A stretch of 64,000 bases of DNA from Consotaella salsifontis (GTDB taxonomy: Bacteria > Pseudomonadota > Alphaproteobacteria > Rhizobiales > Rhizobiaceae): the NCBI RefSeq assembly GCF_900167365.1, contig NZ_FUXL01000004.1, positions 186,001 to 250,000 of the forward strand, written 5' to 3'. A program made the translations under genes and the position numbers. Shown here piece after piece: positions 16,244 to 23,798 of the stretch (within the stretch, counting starts at the first letter, position 1; every line of letters starts with the position of its first letter). Below the pieces are notes generated by a model that was given only the letters and a program-made list of their open reading frames with translations, ran no database searches and was not told the origin of the DNA.

Positions 16244-17032
16244 ATGGTTCTGGAGCCGCTGCAATACGCCCTCGGCATTCTTTCGGGCTCGCTGGTCGGC
16301 TTCAGCCTTGGCCTGTTCGGCGGAGGCGGTTCGGTGCTCGCGGTTCCGCTGATGGTCTATATCGTCGGCGTGCCGTCGCCCCACATGGCGATCGGAACGA
16401 GCGCCCTCGCCGTTGCCGTCAACGCCGGCGCAAACCTCGCGAGCCACGCGCGGCACGGCCATGTGAAGTGGCGCTGCGCCATCTTCTTTTCCGCCGCAGG
16501 CATCATCGGCGCCTTCCTCGGCTCGACTTTGGGAAAGGCCGTGGATGGGCAAAAGCTGCTGTTCCTCTTTGCCCTTCTGATGATCGCGGTCGGAATCATC
16601 ATGGTCCGCAGACGGGCTCTGGAGGGCAATCCCGGCGCGGAATGCAATCGCGAAAACCTCTGGAAGGTGATCGCCCTCGGCTTTGCCACCGGCGCCTTTT
16701 CCGGCTTCTTCGGCATCGGAGGCGGCTTTCTCATCGTGCCGAGCCTCGTCGCGGCGACCGGCATGCCCATAATCAACGCCATAGGCTCGTCGCTTGTCGC
16801 CGTCACGGCCTTCGGTCTCACGGCCGCCGGCAACTATGCCTTTTCCGGTTTGGTGGACTGGCCCCTGGCCGTCGTGTTCGTCGGCGGGGGCGTTGCCGGA
16901 GGCATCCTCGGCATTGCGGCTGCCCGCCGCCTCTCCAAGACTCGCGGGCGGCTCAACGTCGCCTTCGCCGCGCTGATCTTCGCCGTTGCCGTCTACATGC
17001 TTGTGAGGAGCGCCGGGACGCTCCTCACCTGA
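16244..17032 (+). CDS. TauE/SafE-family sulfite or sulfoacetate exporter
   Basis: A 262-residue membrane protein with about eight spans and the two family repeats, GFSLGLFGGGGSVLAVPLM near the start and GAFSGFFGIGGGFLIVPSL about residues 146-164. In BigR operons this protein is thought to expel the sulfite made by the dioxygenase. It begins 24 bases after the DUF442 gene and is the fifth member of the operon. A palindromic element follows its stop after a few bases. Confidence 0.88.
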   Translation: MVLEPLQYALGILSGSLVGFSLGLFGGGGSVLAVPLMVYIVGVPSPHMAIGTSALAVAVNAGANLASHARHGHVKWRCAIFFSAAGIIGAFLGSTLGKAVDGQKLLFLFALLMIAVGIIMVRRRALEGNPGAECNRENLWKVIALGFATGAFSGFFGIGGGFLIVPSLVAATGMPIINAIGSSLVAVTAFGLTAAGNYAFSGLVDWPLAVVFVGGGVAGGILGIAAARRLSKTRGRLNVAFAALIFAVAVYMLVRSAGTLLT

Positions 17033-17036
17033 TCGC

Positions 17037-17137
17037 GTTAGAGCGAAAAGCGGTTCATCGGAATTGCAGTTCGCTCTAACACTCTGACGGAAATGATGTT
17101 TCTCCGAAAAGTCCTGAAACTTTTCGGCATCATGCTC
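17037..17137. repeat. Composite palindromic intergenic repeat, copy 2
   Basis: Two hairpins side by side. The first has an 11-bp stem, GTTAGAGCGAA (17037-17047) with TTCGCTCTAAC (17070-17080). The second has CCGAAAAGT (17104-17112) with ACTTTTCGG (17119-17127), extended by ATGATG/CATCAT outside. The core at 17119-17137 is identical over 19 bases to the copy at 9274-9292. It lies between the TauE gene and the DUF2892 gene, so it may reduce expression of the latter. Confidence 0.7.
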
Positions 17138-17169
17138 TGGTTTCGTCCCGGATGTTTGGAGGAAGATCC

Positions 17170-17379
17170 ATGTTCACCACCAATGTCGGCACCACAGATC
17201 GCATAGTCCGCATCATCGCCGGACTTATCCTCGCGATCGTCGCCTATGCGGCCCTGACGCCACCCTGGATCTATGTCGGCTATGTCGTCGCCGCCGTGTT
17301 GGTCCTCACGGGCCTCGCCCGCATCTGCCCCGCCTACACGCTGTTCGGCATCAACACCTGCGGGACCCGCCATGCATAA
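17170..17379 (+). CDS. DUF2892-family small membrane protein
   Basis: A 69-residue protein with two membrane spans (about 14-32 and 37-55). A Cys-pair tail, ICPAYTLFGINTC, is the hallmark of DUF2892 proteins and of the tail of the YgaP rhodanese. The ATG at 17170 has GGAGGA 6 bases upstream. In sulfur-oxidation operons such proteins often accompany rhodaneses and TauE exporters; a role in sulfur handling is likely but unproved. It is the last gene of the operon. Confidence 0.82.
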   Translation: MFTTNVGTTDRIVRIIAGLILAIVAYAALTPPWIYVGYVVAAVLVLTGLARICPAYTLFGINTCGTRHA

Positions 17380-17528
17380 TACCGTCGAACCGATGAACCG
17401 GCTTATCGGCCTCTTCCGGCTCGCTTGAGGGCTCATGAGCCGCCCCGGGCTGGCCAGTAAGCGCGAAAGCAGTGCTTTCGTGGCTCGCCAGCATAGGGCG
17501 GACGGCTGCGACGAGCGGTTGAAAAGCA

Positions 17529-17558
17529 GAAGGCCGCGCCCGGATGGGCACGGCCTTC
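17529..17558 (-). terminator. Hairpin terminator downstream of the RquA-like gene
   Basis: Stem GAAGGCCG with CGGCCTTC enclosing a GCCC/GGGC inner pair. On the minus strand it is followed by TGCTTTTC, so it could end the minus-strand gene 66 bases away. The other side has no T run. Moderate support. Confidence 0.5.
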
Positions 17559-17624
17559 GAAATTCCTGGCGCGAAGCGCCCGCCAACCGGCTGCGCTCCG
17601 CTACGCTCCCTCGCGGGCCTGATA

Positions 17625-18386
17625 TCAGGCCTTCGCGTCGTCGATGCGCCGCGCCACGACCTTCTGATAAAGTCCGCCGAAATAGACTTCCTTGGACCAC
17701 TCGAAGCCATCGGACCGCGAGGCGAAGTTGCGGATCTCAGACCAGCAAAGGCTGTTGGCGAAAGGCTCGAGGAAGCGGAACACCGACCACATGATCGGCC
17801 GCAGCGGATGGAAGGGCGAATAGCGGTGGTAATCGATGAACACCACCTTGCCGCCAGGCTTCACCGCGCCGAGCAGACCATCGACGATCCGGCGCTTGTA
17901 GCTGTCCGGCACCTCGTGGAGCAGGAAGAAGCAGTTGATGGCGTCATAGGTGCGCAGGGGCGGATTGGCCGCGTCGCCGCGCCGGATGGTGACATGAGCG
18001 AAACGGTCGAGCTTCTTGTGGCACCGCTCGATCTGGATCGGCGCGATGTCGATGATGTCGAGATGACCCTTCGGCCCGAGAAGCTCCGCCAGACGCGGCG
18101 CAACGGTGCCATAAGCGTGGGCAGGCTGATAGACGTCCTGACCGGGCTCGAACTCCTCGAGAGCGCGGTCGATCAGCTTGTTGGCGTTGCCCCACAAGAT
18201 GGCCTGCACGACAAGCTGCCGGTCAAGCAGCGGCACCATCTTGGGATGCAGATAGCACCATGTGTAGATCTTGCGCAGATAATCCGGCACCGAGAGGATG
18301 CCCGAGCTGGCGACAGACGGAGCGGCGACCACAGTCTCCCGCTCGGCCGCCATGACGGGGCTGGTTTCTGAGAATTCTTGCAGCAT
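17625..18386 (-). CDS. rquA: RquA-like rhodoquinone biosynthesis methyltransferase homologue
   Basis: A 253-residue protein of the SAM-methyltransferase fold that resembles RquA, which converts ubiquinone to rhodoquinone using SAM as amino donor. Family-like blocks are VPDYLRKIYTWCYLHPKMV, LLDRQLVVQAILWGN, the degenerate SAM motif VYQPAHAYG in place of GxGxG, LDIIDIAPIQIERC, FFLLHEVPDSYKRR, VFIDYHRYSPFHPL and YFGGLYQKVVARR. The departure from the usual motif I is itself a mark of RquA. Rhodoquinone serves fumarate reduction at low oxygen. UbiE-type methyltransferases are the main alternative. The start has only a weak ribosome site (GAGAACG). The gene lies alone or behind the small gene at 18736. 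Confidence 0.68.
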   Translation of the reverse strand: MLQEFSETSPVMAAERETVVAAPSVASSGILSVPDYLRKIYTWCYLHPKMVPLLDRQLVVQAILWGNANKLIDRALEEFEPGQDVYQPAHAYGTVAPRLAELLGPKGHLDIIDIAPIQIERCHKKLDRFAHVTIRRGDAANPPLRTYDAINCFFLLHEVPDSYKRRIVDGLLGAVKPGGKVVFIDYHRYSPFHPLRPIMWSVFRFLEPFANSLCWSEIRNFASRSDGFEWSKEVYFGGLYQKVVARRIDDAKA

Positions 18387-18553
18387 CAGATTCGATCGTT
18401 CTCGCGTTGGAGTTCAGTCAACCGAGCAGCTGCCCCGCCGACGGGCTCATTGCCACGACGGAACGCTCCCTTTCCCACCGGCGGGAGAACCGGAGCGGGA
18501 TCGGGTTTGGCTGCTGGAAAGGGGAAGGACATTCTGAGCACAGGGGACGGAGC

Positions 18554-18736
18554 TCAGTCGTCAGCGCGGCAGGCAGCATTCTCAGCCGCCGGCACAAAGG
18601 CGCGCAACGCGCCGTCGCGACCGAAAGGATTGTCCAGAATCGCGCCAAGACCAACAAAACCGGTCGAGCATTTGCCAAACAACCGGGCTGGTCCTCGTGA
18701 ATTCAGCGCGAAAGGCGCGTCAAATCTAAACGTCAT
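18554..18736 (-). CDS. Possible 60-residue small protein upstream of rquA
   Basis: A short frame of 60 residues that I do not recognise. It opens MTFRFDAPFALNSRGPARLF and has ILDNPFGRDGALRAFVPA near the middle. It has AAGGA 8 bases before the ATG and a candidate promoter further upstream, which is better support than other short frames here. No signal or membrane span is visible. It points the same way as the RquA-like gene, 167 bases ahead of it, so a shared transcript is possible. It may be a chance frame. Confidence 0.42.
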   Translation of the reverse strand: MTFRFDAPFALNSRGPARLFGKCSTGFVGLGAILDNPFGRDGALRAFVPAAENAACRADD

Positions 18737-18777
18737 GGTGCGATCCTTTCGGAGGGATACTGGACTAAACGTGTCAT

Positions 18778-18808
18778 AGTATCAAACCGGGGCATTGATT
18801 CCTGTCAA
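18778..18808 (-). promoter_or_regulatory. Candidate promoter for the small protein / rquA unit
   Basis: On the minus strand, a perfect -35 TTGACA (18808-18803) and a -10-like GATACT (18783-18778) separated by 19 bases. The spacer is longer than ideal, so confidence is low. It is followed by about 40 bases of leader and the small gene. Confidence 0.33.
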
Positions 18809-18900
18809 CGGCTCCGGTGGGCCTCGAAGAGCAGCGACCATCTAACGCGCTCCTGCCGGTTTGTCTTCCTCACTTTCAGGGCGAGAAGTCGCACCCCAAC

Positions 18901-18928
18901 AAAAAGCGGCGGCGCAAAGCGCCGCCGC
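18901..18928 (-). terminator. Rho-independent terminator of the acidic protein gene
   Basis: A perfect 10-bp GC stem, GCGGCGGCGC with GCGCCGCCGC, and a 3-base loop. On the minus strand it is directly followed by TTTTT. It ends the gene at 18996-19325. On the plus strand a weaker T run follows after a few bases. Confidence 0.85.
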
Positions 18929-18995
18929 TGAACTTTTTCGCCACACCAGATGGCAAATCTTGAGAGATGACCAGGGAGCCGATCTCCGCCGATGA

Positions 18996-19325
18996 TCAGC
19001 GGTCCTCGGTCGAGCCGCGCAACGGCATGTCCTCCGCCGCACGGCGGACCGATTCCTCGATATCGCTGAGACCATCGTCCGTCTCGTCATAGCCAGCGCC
19101 ATAGGCCTGATCGGTCTCGTCGCTCGCCGGCTGCGTCGCAATATCCTGCGTCACCGCCTCATCGCCCGCCAAAGTTCCGGGCTCGCGGTCGGCCTGGTCT
19201 CTCGGCTCCTCGGCATCGGCGTTCGCAAGGTCGGCAGCCTCTTCCGGCCGCGCATCGGCCTCGTTGGCATAGGGGCTGCGATGGGTGGTGATCGGGTCGC
19301 GCTGTTCAGGAAAGGTTTTGGGCAT
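18996..19325 (-). CDS. Acidic, probably disordered small protein
   Basis: A 109-residue protein very rich in Asp, Glu, Ala and Thr, with no hydrophobic core, no Cys and no membrane span (for example ADARPEEAADLANADAEEP). Such low-complexity acidic proteins are common in Rhizobiales, often near stress genes. I recognise no domain. The ATG at 19325 has GAGG 7 bases upstream, and a strong terminator follows the stop, so expression is likely. The neighbours are two other small minus-strand proteins. Confidence 0.65.
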   Translation of the reverse strand: MPKTFPEQRDPITTHRSPYANEADARPEEAADLANADAEEPRDQADREPGTLAGDEAVTQDIATQPASDETDQAYGAGYDETDDGLSDIEESVRRAAEDMPLRGSTEDR

Positions 19326-19369
19326 CGATCGACCTCATGGTTCCTGATTACTTGTAATGGGGGAAGCCG

Positions 19370-19699
19370 CTACTTTTCGTCGTCGTCGAGCGGGAGTTCG
19401 TCCGCGATCTCGCGGGCGTTGTCCCTGCGCGGGCCGGCGGGCGTGTCGCCCTGATCGGTGAGGCCTGGCAGGTCGCCCTGCTTCTCGACGGCCAACTCGG
19501 GCTCGACGTCCTCGTCGGTCACTTTCTCAACCGGGATACGCGCGGATTCGGCGCTATCGCGCTCGGCGACGATTGCCCGGGCCTCATCGAGGAAAAGGTC
19601 CGCGCCCCCCTTCGGCCGCCCCTCGCCTTCCCACAGCTTTTGCGCCTCGGCCCGGATTCTTGCCTCATCTTCCTTGGGAAGAGCGTCCATGGTCGCCAT
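19370..19699 (-). CDS. DUF2934-family small protein
   Basis: A 109-residue protein with a DUF2934-like N-terminal segment, EARIRAEAQKLWEGEGRPKG then GADLFLDEARAIV, about residues 11-45. An acidic, proline-containing tail follows. DUF2934 proteins have no known function. The ATG at 19699 (MATMDALPKED) has AAAGGA 8 bases upstream. An ATG at 19723 would add 8 residues and has a weaker site. It is transcribed in the same direction as the acidic protein gene 45 bases downstream. Confidence 0.72.
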   Translation of the reverse strand: MATMDALPKEDEARIRAEAQKLWEGEGRPKGGADLFLDEARAIVAERDSAESARIPVEKVTDEDVEPELAVEKQGDLPGLTDQGDTPAGPRRDNAREIADELPLDDDEK

Positions 19700-19906
19700 C
19701 AGACCATCCTTTCCGTTGTTCATTGCCAGGAGCCTTCGCCCCAAAAAGAGGACGGCGACGGGAAGCTCATCCCGACGGTCCATCGTTCATCGGAAGGGAA
19801 ACGGCGTCGACGCGCCAAGCGTTTCATCGCCCGCGCACTTTCGGAGAGAATCCTGACCCAGGTGGCAGAGGCCGCTGGTTACGACATTGAGGGCGATGGT
19901 CTGGGC

Positions 19907-20164
19907 CTATTGGGCGTCGGCGCCGTCATCGACCTCCGTTTGCGGCCGGTCGTCTCCCGAGACGATCTCCTCGTGCCAGCGGCCATTGGGATCTTCATAG
20001 GTGATAGTGGCGGTGTCCTCGTCCGCCAATTGCTGGCGCTCCGCCGCATCGCGCGCTGCGGCAAGGGCGTCGCCGTGGGTCGCGAAAGTTTCCGAATAAA
20101 CGTCGTCCACCTTGTAGGCCCATCCGCCGTCGTGGGGGACGATCTCGTAGTGCAGCACCACCAT
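19907..20164 (-). CDS. DUF2188-like small protein
   Basis: An 85-residue cytosolic protein. It has HYEIVPHDGGWAYKVDDVYS, then FATHGDALAAARDAAERQQL and ITYEDPNGRWHEE, which fits the short DUF2188 beta-alpha-beta pattern. Function unknown. The ATG at 20164 was chosen from the match; an upstream frame to 20215 is less likely. The tail is acidic. The 207-base gap between this gene and the DUF2934 gene holds nothing clear. Confidence 0.7.
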   Translation of the reverse strand: MVVLHYEIVPHDGGWAYKVDDVYSETFATHGDALAAARDAAERQQLADEDTATITYEDPNGRWHEEIVSGDDRPQTEVDDGADAQ

Positions 20165-20331
20165 GGTCGTTCTCTCGCCTTCGTTGGATCGATGAGTCTT
20201 CTTCCGCAGCGCCACCTCCCGGTGTGCCGCCTAGCCGGCCATATGGCGGCGCGCCGGCTCTTGGCCAGGGTCATCGGCAACCCCCTCTTGAATCCGGTCG
20301 AGAGGTGCAGTACATAGCACCCATATTGTTA

Positions 20332-20348
20332 GCGTACTACATATACGC
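20332..20348. promoter_or_regulatory. Candidate MarR operator
   Basis: An inverted repeat GCGTA-N7-TACGC in an AT-rich patch, ending 16 bases before the marR start codon. Position and symmetry suit self-repression by MarR. Inferred. Confidence 0.45.
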
Positions 20349-20364
20349 ACCCTATGGACTTCCC

Positions 20365-20820
20365 ATGGATCCCGTTCAGACCTCTCCCGAGCTTTCCGAG
20401 CTCCTTTCCATCGCAAGCCGCAAGTTGCGCACCAGCTTCAACGCCATGGTCGCTGCCCACGGCCTCACCTATTCGCGCGCCCTGGCGTTGCTGCATCTTT
20501 CGCGACGCCCCTGCCGCACGCAGAAGGATCTCGGTGAAGACCTGGATCTGGAAAATGCCACTGTCGTGCGCCTGCTCGACGGCATGGAGCGGCTCGGCCT
20601 GATCCGCCGCAAGCCTGTCGAGGGCGACCGTCGCGCCAAGCACGTGGTGCTGACGGAACACGGGCGGGAACAGGCCGCGCTGGTTTCGAGGATCATCCAG
20701 GAGCTGCGCGGGATCGTGTTGACCGGCATCGATCCCGCCGACGTGGCGGTGACGAAGGCCGTGCTGCGAATGATCACGGCCAATCTCGAACAGGCGGCCG
20801 TGGAGCATGCGGATGCGTAG
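20365..20820 (+). CDS. MarR-family transcriptional regulator
   Basis: A 151-residue winged-helix regulator. The recognition part is TQKDLGEDLDLENATVVRLL (about residues 53-72), with DGMERLGLIRRKPVEGDRRA, the typical wing with the Asp-Arg pair. The ATG at 20365 lacks a strong ribosome site, but the family fold starts nearby. It overlaps the MFS transporter gene, so it very likely controls that efflux operon and itself. The ligand is unknown, probably a phenolic or drug-like compound by family. Confidence 0.86.
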   Translation: MDPVQTSPELSELLSIASRKLRTSFNAMVAAHGLTYSRALALLHLSRRPCRTQKDLGEDLDLENATVVRLLDGMERLGLIRRKPVEGDRRAKHVVLTEHGREQAALVSRIIQELRGIVLTGIDPADVAVTKAVLRMITANLEQAAVEHADA

Positions 20821-22639
20821 CGCGGCGGCGCTTCAGGGCGCCGCAAACGCCCCCGCTGAAAATGACCGGGAAGCCGAGCTTCATCTCGTGCAGGATGAGC
20901 AGGCGAGCGAGACCGCAAGCTCCTCGCGGCCAGAAGACCGTCCGGACGGGGCGACTGGCTCTGCCGAGCCTGCTTCGCCGGAGCCTCTGACACGTCCCGA
21001 CGAGAAGGAAAACAAGCAAACGGCGGCCACGCCGGAGCCACCGGCCGCGCCGCAGGGAAAGATCCTTGCCAAGCCGCCGCTCGTCGCGGCCGGCTACATG
21101 CTCGCCTCGCTGCTTCTGGGCATCACTTACGGCCTGGGAATGGGCTTCATCTCGGTCAATCTCAACCAGATCGCCGGGCCTCTGGGCGGCACGACGACGG
21201 AAGCGGCGTGGCTCTCTGCCGTCTTCATGATTCCCAACGCCAGCCTGACGCTGCTCCTGATCAAGATCCGCGGCCAATACGGGCTTCGCAAGTTCGCCGA
21301 GGTTTCGATCGTCGTCTATCTACTGGTCAGCCTCGGGCATCTGTGGATCGACGATCTCCAGTCAGCCATGGTTGTGCGCTTCTTCGCGGGCGTCGCCGCC
21401 TCGCCGATGACCTCGCTTGCCTTTCTTTACATGCTGGATGCGTTTCAGCCGGCGAAGAAGCTCAATATCGGCCTTTCCCTGGCGCTGACGACGATCTCCA
21501 TAGGCTCGCCCATCGCCCGCATTATCTCGCCCTACCTGTTGGACGTGGGGGGCTGGCGCGACCTCTACATCTTCGAGATGGGCCTCTCGATGATCGGCCT
21601 GATGGCCGTCTATTATCTGCCGCTGACGTCGTCGACCTTTCCGATGAAGCTCGGCCGCACCGACTGCATCAGCTATGTCGGCATCTTCGCGGGATTCGGC
21701 GCCTTGTCCGTCGCCTCCATCATGGGCCGGCTCTACTGGTGGTTCGAGGCGCCTTGGCTCGGCTGGGTGTTCGCGCTCGGCATCGCCGGTTTCATCATGA
21801 CCGCCGTCATCGAGCTCAACCGGAAGGAACCGCTGCTCGACATCCGGTGGCTGCTGTCGCGCGAGGTGCTGCATATCGCGGCAGTGCTGATGCTGTTCCG
21901 GCTCGCCTTGTCCGAACAGTCCTGGGGCGTGCCGGGCTTCTTCCAGCAGATGGGCCTGATGAACGATCAGACCCAATCCCTTTGGATCATCGTCGTCGCG
22001 GCGACGTTTCTGGCGGGCTTGGCCTCGGCCGCCGTCCTGAAGCCTGAACGCATCCACATCATCCATGCGGTGGCCGCGGCCCTTCTCGCCGTCGGCGCCT
22101 TCATGGACAGCCGCGCCACCAGCCTGACGCGGCCGGACCAGATGGTGATCAGCCAGATCCTGGTATCGTTCGCCAGCGGCCTTTTCATGCCGGCCGCCAT
22201 GGTCAGGGGCTTCAGCGCCGCGCTGAAGAATGGGCCCAACTACATCCTGAGCTTCATTATCGTCTTCCTGACGACGCAAAAGCTCGGCGGCATGATGGGT
22301 TCGGCAATCTTCGGCACCTTCGTCCAGATGCGCGAGCGCCTCCACTCAAGCGCGATCGTGTCCCATCTGACGGCGACCGATCCGCTGGTGACGCAACGCA
22401 TCGGCCAGCTGGCAGGTGCCTATGCCAAGACGCAGCCCGACGCGGCGCTGCGCAAGGCCGAAGGCGCCGCCCTGCTGGCCAAGACGGTGACGCGCGAGGC
22501 CTACGTCCTCGCCTACGACGAAGCCTTCCTGCTCATTGCCGCAATCAGCGTGGCGGGCTTCGCCTGGATCGTCGGCCATTCGCTTTATCTGGCGCTGCGC
22601 GAGCGGTGGGCACCGTCCCAGGCCGCGGCCGCCGCCTGA
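20813..22639 (+). CDS. MFS efflux transporter, EmrB/DHA2-like
   Basis: A roughly 608-residue inner-membrane transporter. About 85 polar residues (Asp/Glu/Pro-rich, for example RPEDRPDGATGSAEPASPEP) precede the first span near GYMLASLLLGITYGLGMGF. At least 12 spans follow. The N-terminal extension is unusual for the family. It works with the HlyD-type partner downstream to pump compounds across both membranes. The ATG at 20813 has GGAG 7 bases upstream; an ATG at 20807 is too close to it. The gene overlaps marR by 8 bases. Confidence 0.86.
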   Translation: MRSAAALQGAANAPAENDREAELHLVQDEQASETASSSRPEDRPDGATGSAEPASPEPLTRPDEKENKQTAATPEPPAAPQGKILAKPPLVAAGYMLASLLLGITYGLGMGFISVNLNQIAGPLGGTTTEAAWLSAVFMIPNASLTLLLIKIRGQYGLRKFAEVSIVVYLLVSLGHLWIDDLQSAMVVRFFAGVAASPMTSLAFLYMLDAFQPAKKLNIGLSLALTTISIGSPIARIISPYLLDVGGWRDLYIFEMGLSMIGLMAVYYLPLTSSTFPMKLGRTDCISYVGIFAGFGALSVASIMGRLYWWFEAPWLGWVFALGIAGFIMTAVIELNRKEPLLDIRWLLSREVLHIAAVLMLFRLALSEQSWGVPGFFQQMGLMNDQTQSLWIIVVAATFLAGLASAAVLKPERIHIIHAVAAALLAVGAFMDSRATSLTRPDQMVISQILVSFASGLFMPAAMVRGFSAALKNGPNYILSFIIVFLTTQKLGGMMGSAIFGTFVQMRERLHSSAIVSHLTATDPLVTQRIGQLAGAYAKTQPDAALRKAEGAALLAKTVTREAYVLAYDEAFLLIAAISVAGFAWIVGHSLYLALRERWAPSQAAAAA

Positions 22640-22660
22640 ATTTTCATAGAGTTTTCCGCC

Positions 22661-23746
22661 ATGAACCGGGTTTTCCGTTCCATCTCCACCTATGTCGCTC
22701 TTCTTGTCGGCGTCGCCGGCGTCCTGTTGGTCCTCTACGCTTGGAACCTTCCTCCCTTCCATACGAGCGTCGAGACGACCAACAACGCCTATGTGCGCGG
22801 GCAGGTGACGACGCTCAGCCCGCAGATCACCGGCATCGTCACCGAGGTTCCTGTCAAGGATTATCAGCGCGTCAAGGAAGGCGACCTTCTGGTCAAGCTG
22901 GACGACCGCATCTACCGGCAGAAACTGGATCAGGCGAAGGCGACCCTTGAATCTCAAAAGGCCGCTCTCGGCAATTCCGAGCAGGACCGGCGGTCCGCCG
23001 AAGCCAGCATCCGCTCCTACGAGGCGCAGGTGACGAGCGCCAAGGCCGCGCTGGAAAGCGCCTCCAGCAACTGGGAGCGGATCGAGCCCCTGGCCAAGAA
23101 GGGTGTGATGACGAGCGGGGAAGCCATTTCGGCGGAAAGCAAGTTTCGCCAAGCGGAGGCGGCGGTGAAGCAGGCCGAGGCAGCTCTCGATGTGGCCAAG
23201 CAGAAGCTGCAATCGACCATCGTCGGCCGGCGCTCTCTCGAAGCGGCGGTGGCCAGCGCGGAGGCGGCGGTGCATCTCGCCGAGATCGACCTTCAGAACA
23301 CGCGCATCACGGCGCCGCGCGACGGCACGCTCGGCGAGGTTGGCGCCCATGTCGGGCAATACGCGACGGCCGGTAGCCAGCTCGTCTCCATCGTGCCCGA
23401 CGCGGTGTGGGTGGTGGCGAACTTCAAGGAAACGCAGCTTCCTCACATGAAGCCGGGACAGCGCGTCACCTTCACCGTGGATGCTCTCGCCGATACCTCG
23501 CTCTCCGGCACCATCGAGCGCTTCTCCCCGGCCGCCGGCTCCGAGTTCAGCGTGATCAAGTCGGACAACGCTACCGGCAATTTCACCAAGATCGCCCAAC
23601 GCATCCCGGTGCGTATCGGCATCGATGCGGACCAGCCTCTGGCGGAGCGCCTCGTTCCGGGAATGTCGGTGGAGGTCAGTGTCGACACCGCCCAGTCCGC
23701 GCGTCAGACGACCTTGGCGAGCAACGCCGCAGCCCGGACGATGTGA
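22661..23746 (+). CDS. HlyD/EmrA-family membrane fusion protein
   Basis: A 361-residue periplasmic adaptor. It has one N-terminal span (about residues 10-28) and the lipoyl-type half domain TTNNAYVRGQVTTLSPQITG. A long coiled-coil hairpin follows (residues 80-190, rich in Ala/Glu/Gln). The second half domain is IDLQNTRITAPRDGTLGEVG, and the beta-barrel part has GQRVTFTVDAL. It bridges the MFS pump to an outer-membrane channel, for which no gene is seen here. It starts 21 bases after the transporter stop. Confidence 0.9.
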   Translation: MNRVFRSISTYVALLVGVAGVLLVLYAWNLPPFHTSVETTNNAYVRGQVTTLSPQITGIVTEVPVKDYQRVKEGDLLVKLDDRIYRQKLDQAKATLESQKAALGNSEQDRRSAEASIRSYEAQVTSAKAALESASSNWERIEPLAKKGVMTSGEAISAESKFRQAEAAVKQAEAALDVAKQKLQSTIVGRRSLEAAVASAEAAVHLAEIDLQNTRITAPRDGTLGEVGAHVGQYATAGSQLVSIVPDAVWVVANFKETQLPHMKPGQRVTFTVDALADTSLSGTIERFSPAAGSEFSVIKSDNATGNFTKIAQRIPVRIGIDADQPLAERLVPGMSVEVSVDTAQSARQTTLASNAAARTM

Positions 23747-23798
23747 CGCTGGCTAGAAACGGCTCGACATCGGCGGCGAAGACGGGCTTAAAGGCGCC

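Noticed and set aside
19640-20317. 225-codon plus-strand frame opposite the DUF2934 and DUF2188 genes
   Set aside because: The two minus-strand proteins match known small families; the plus frame does not.
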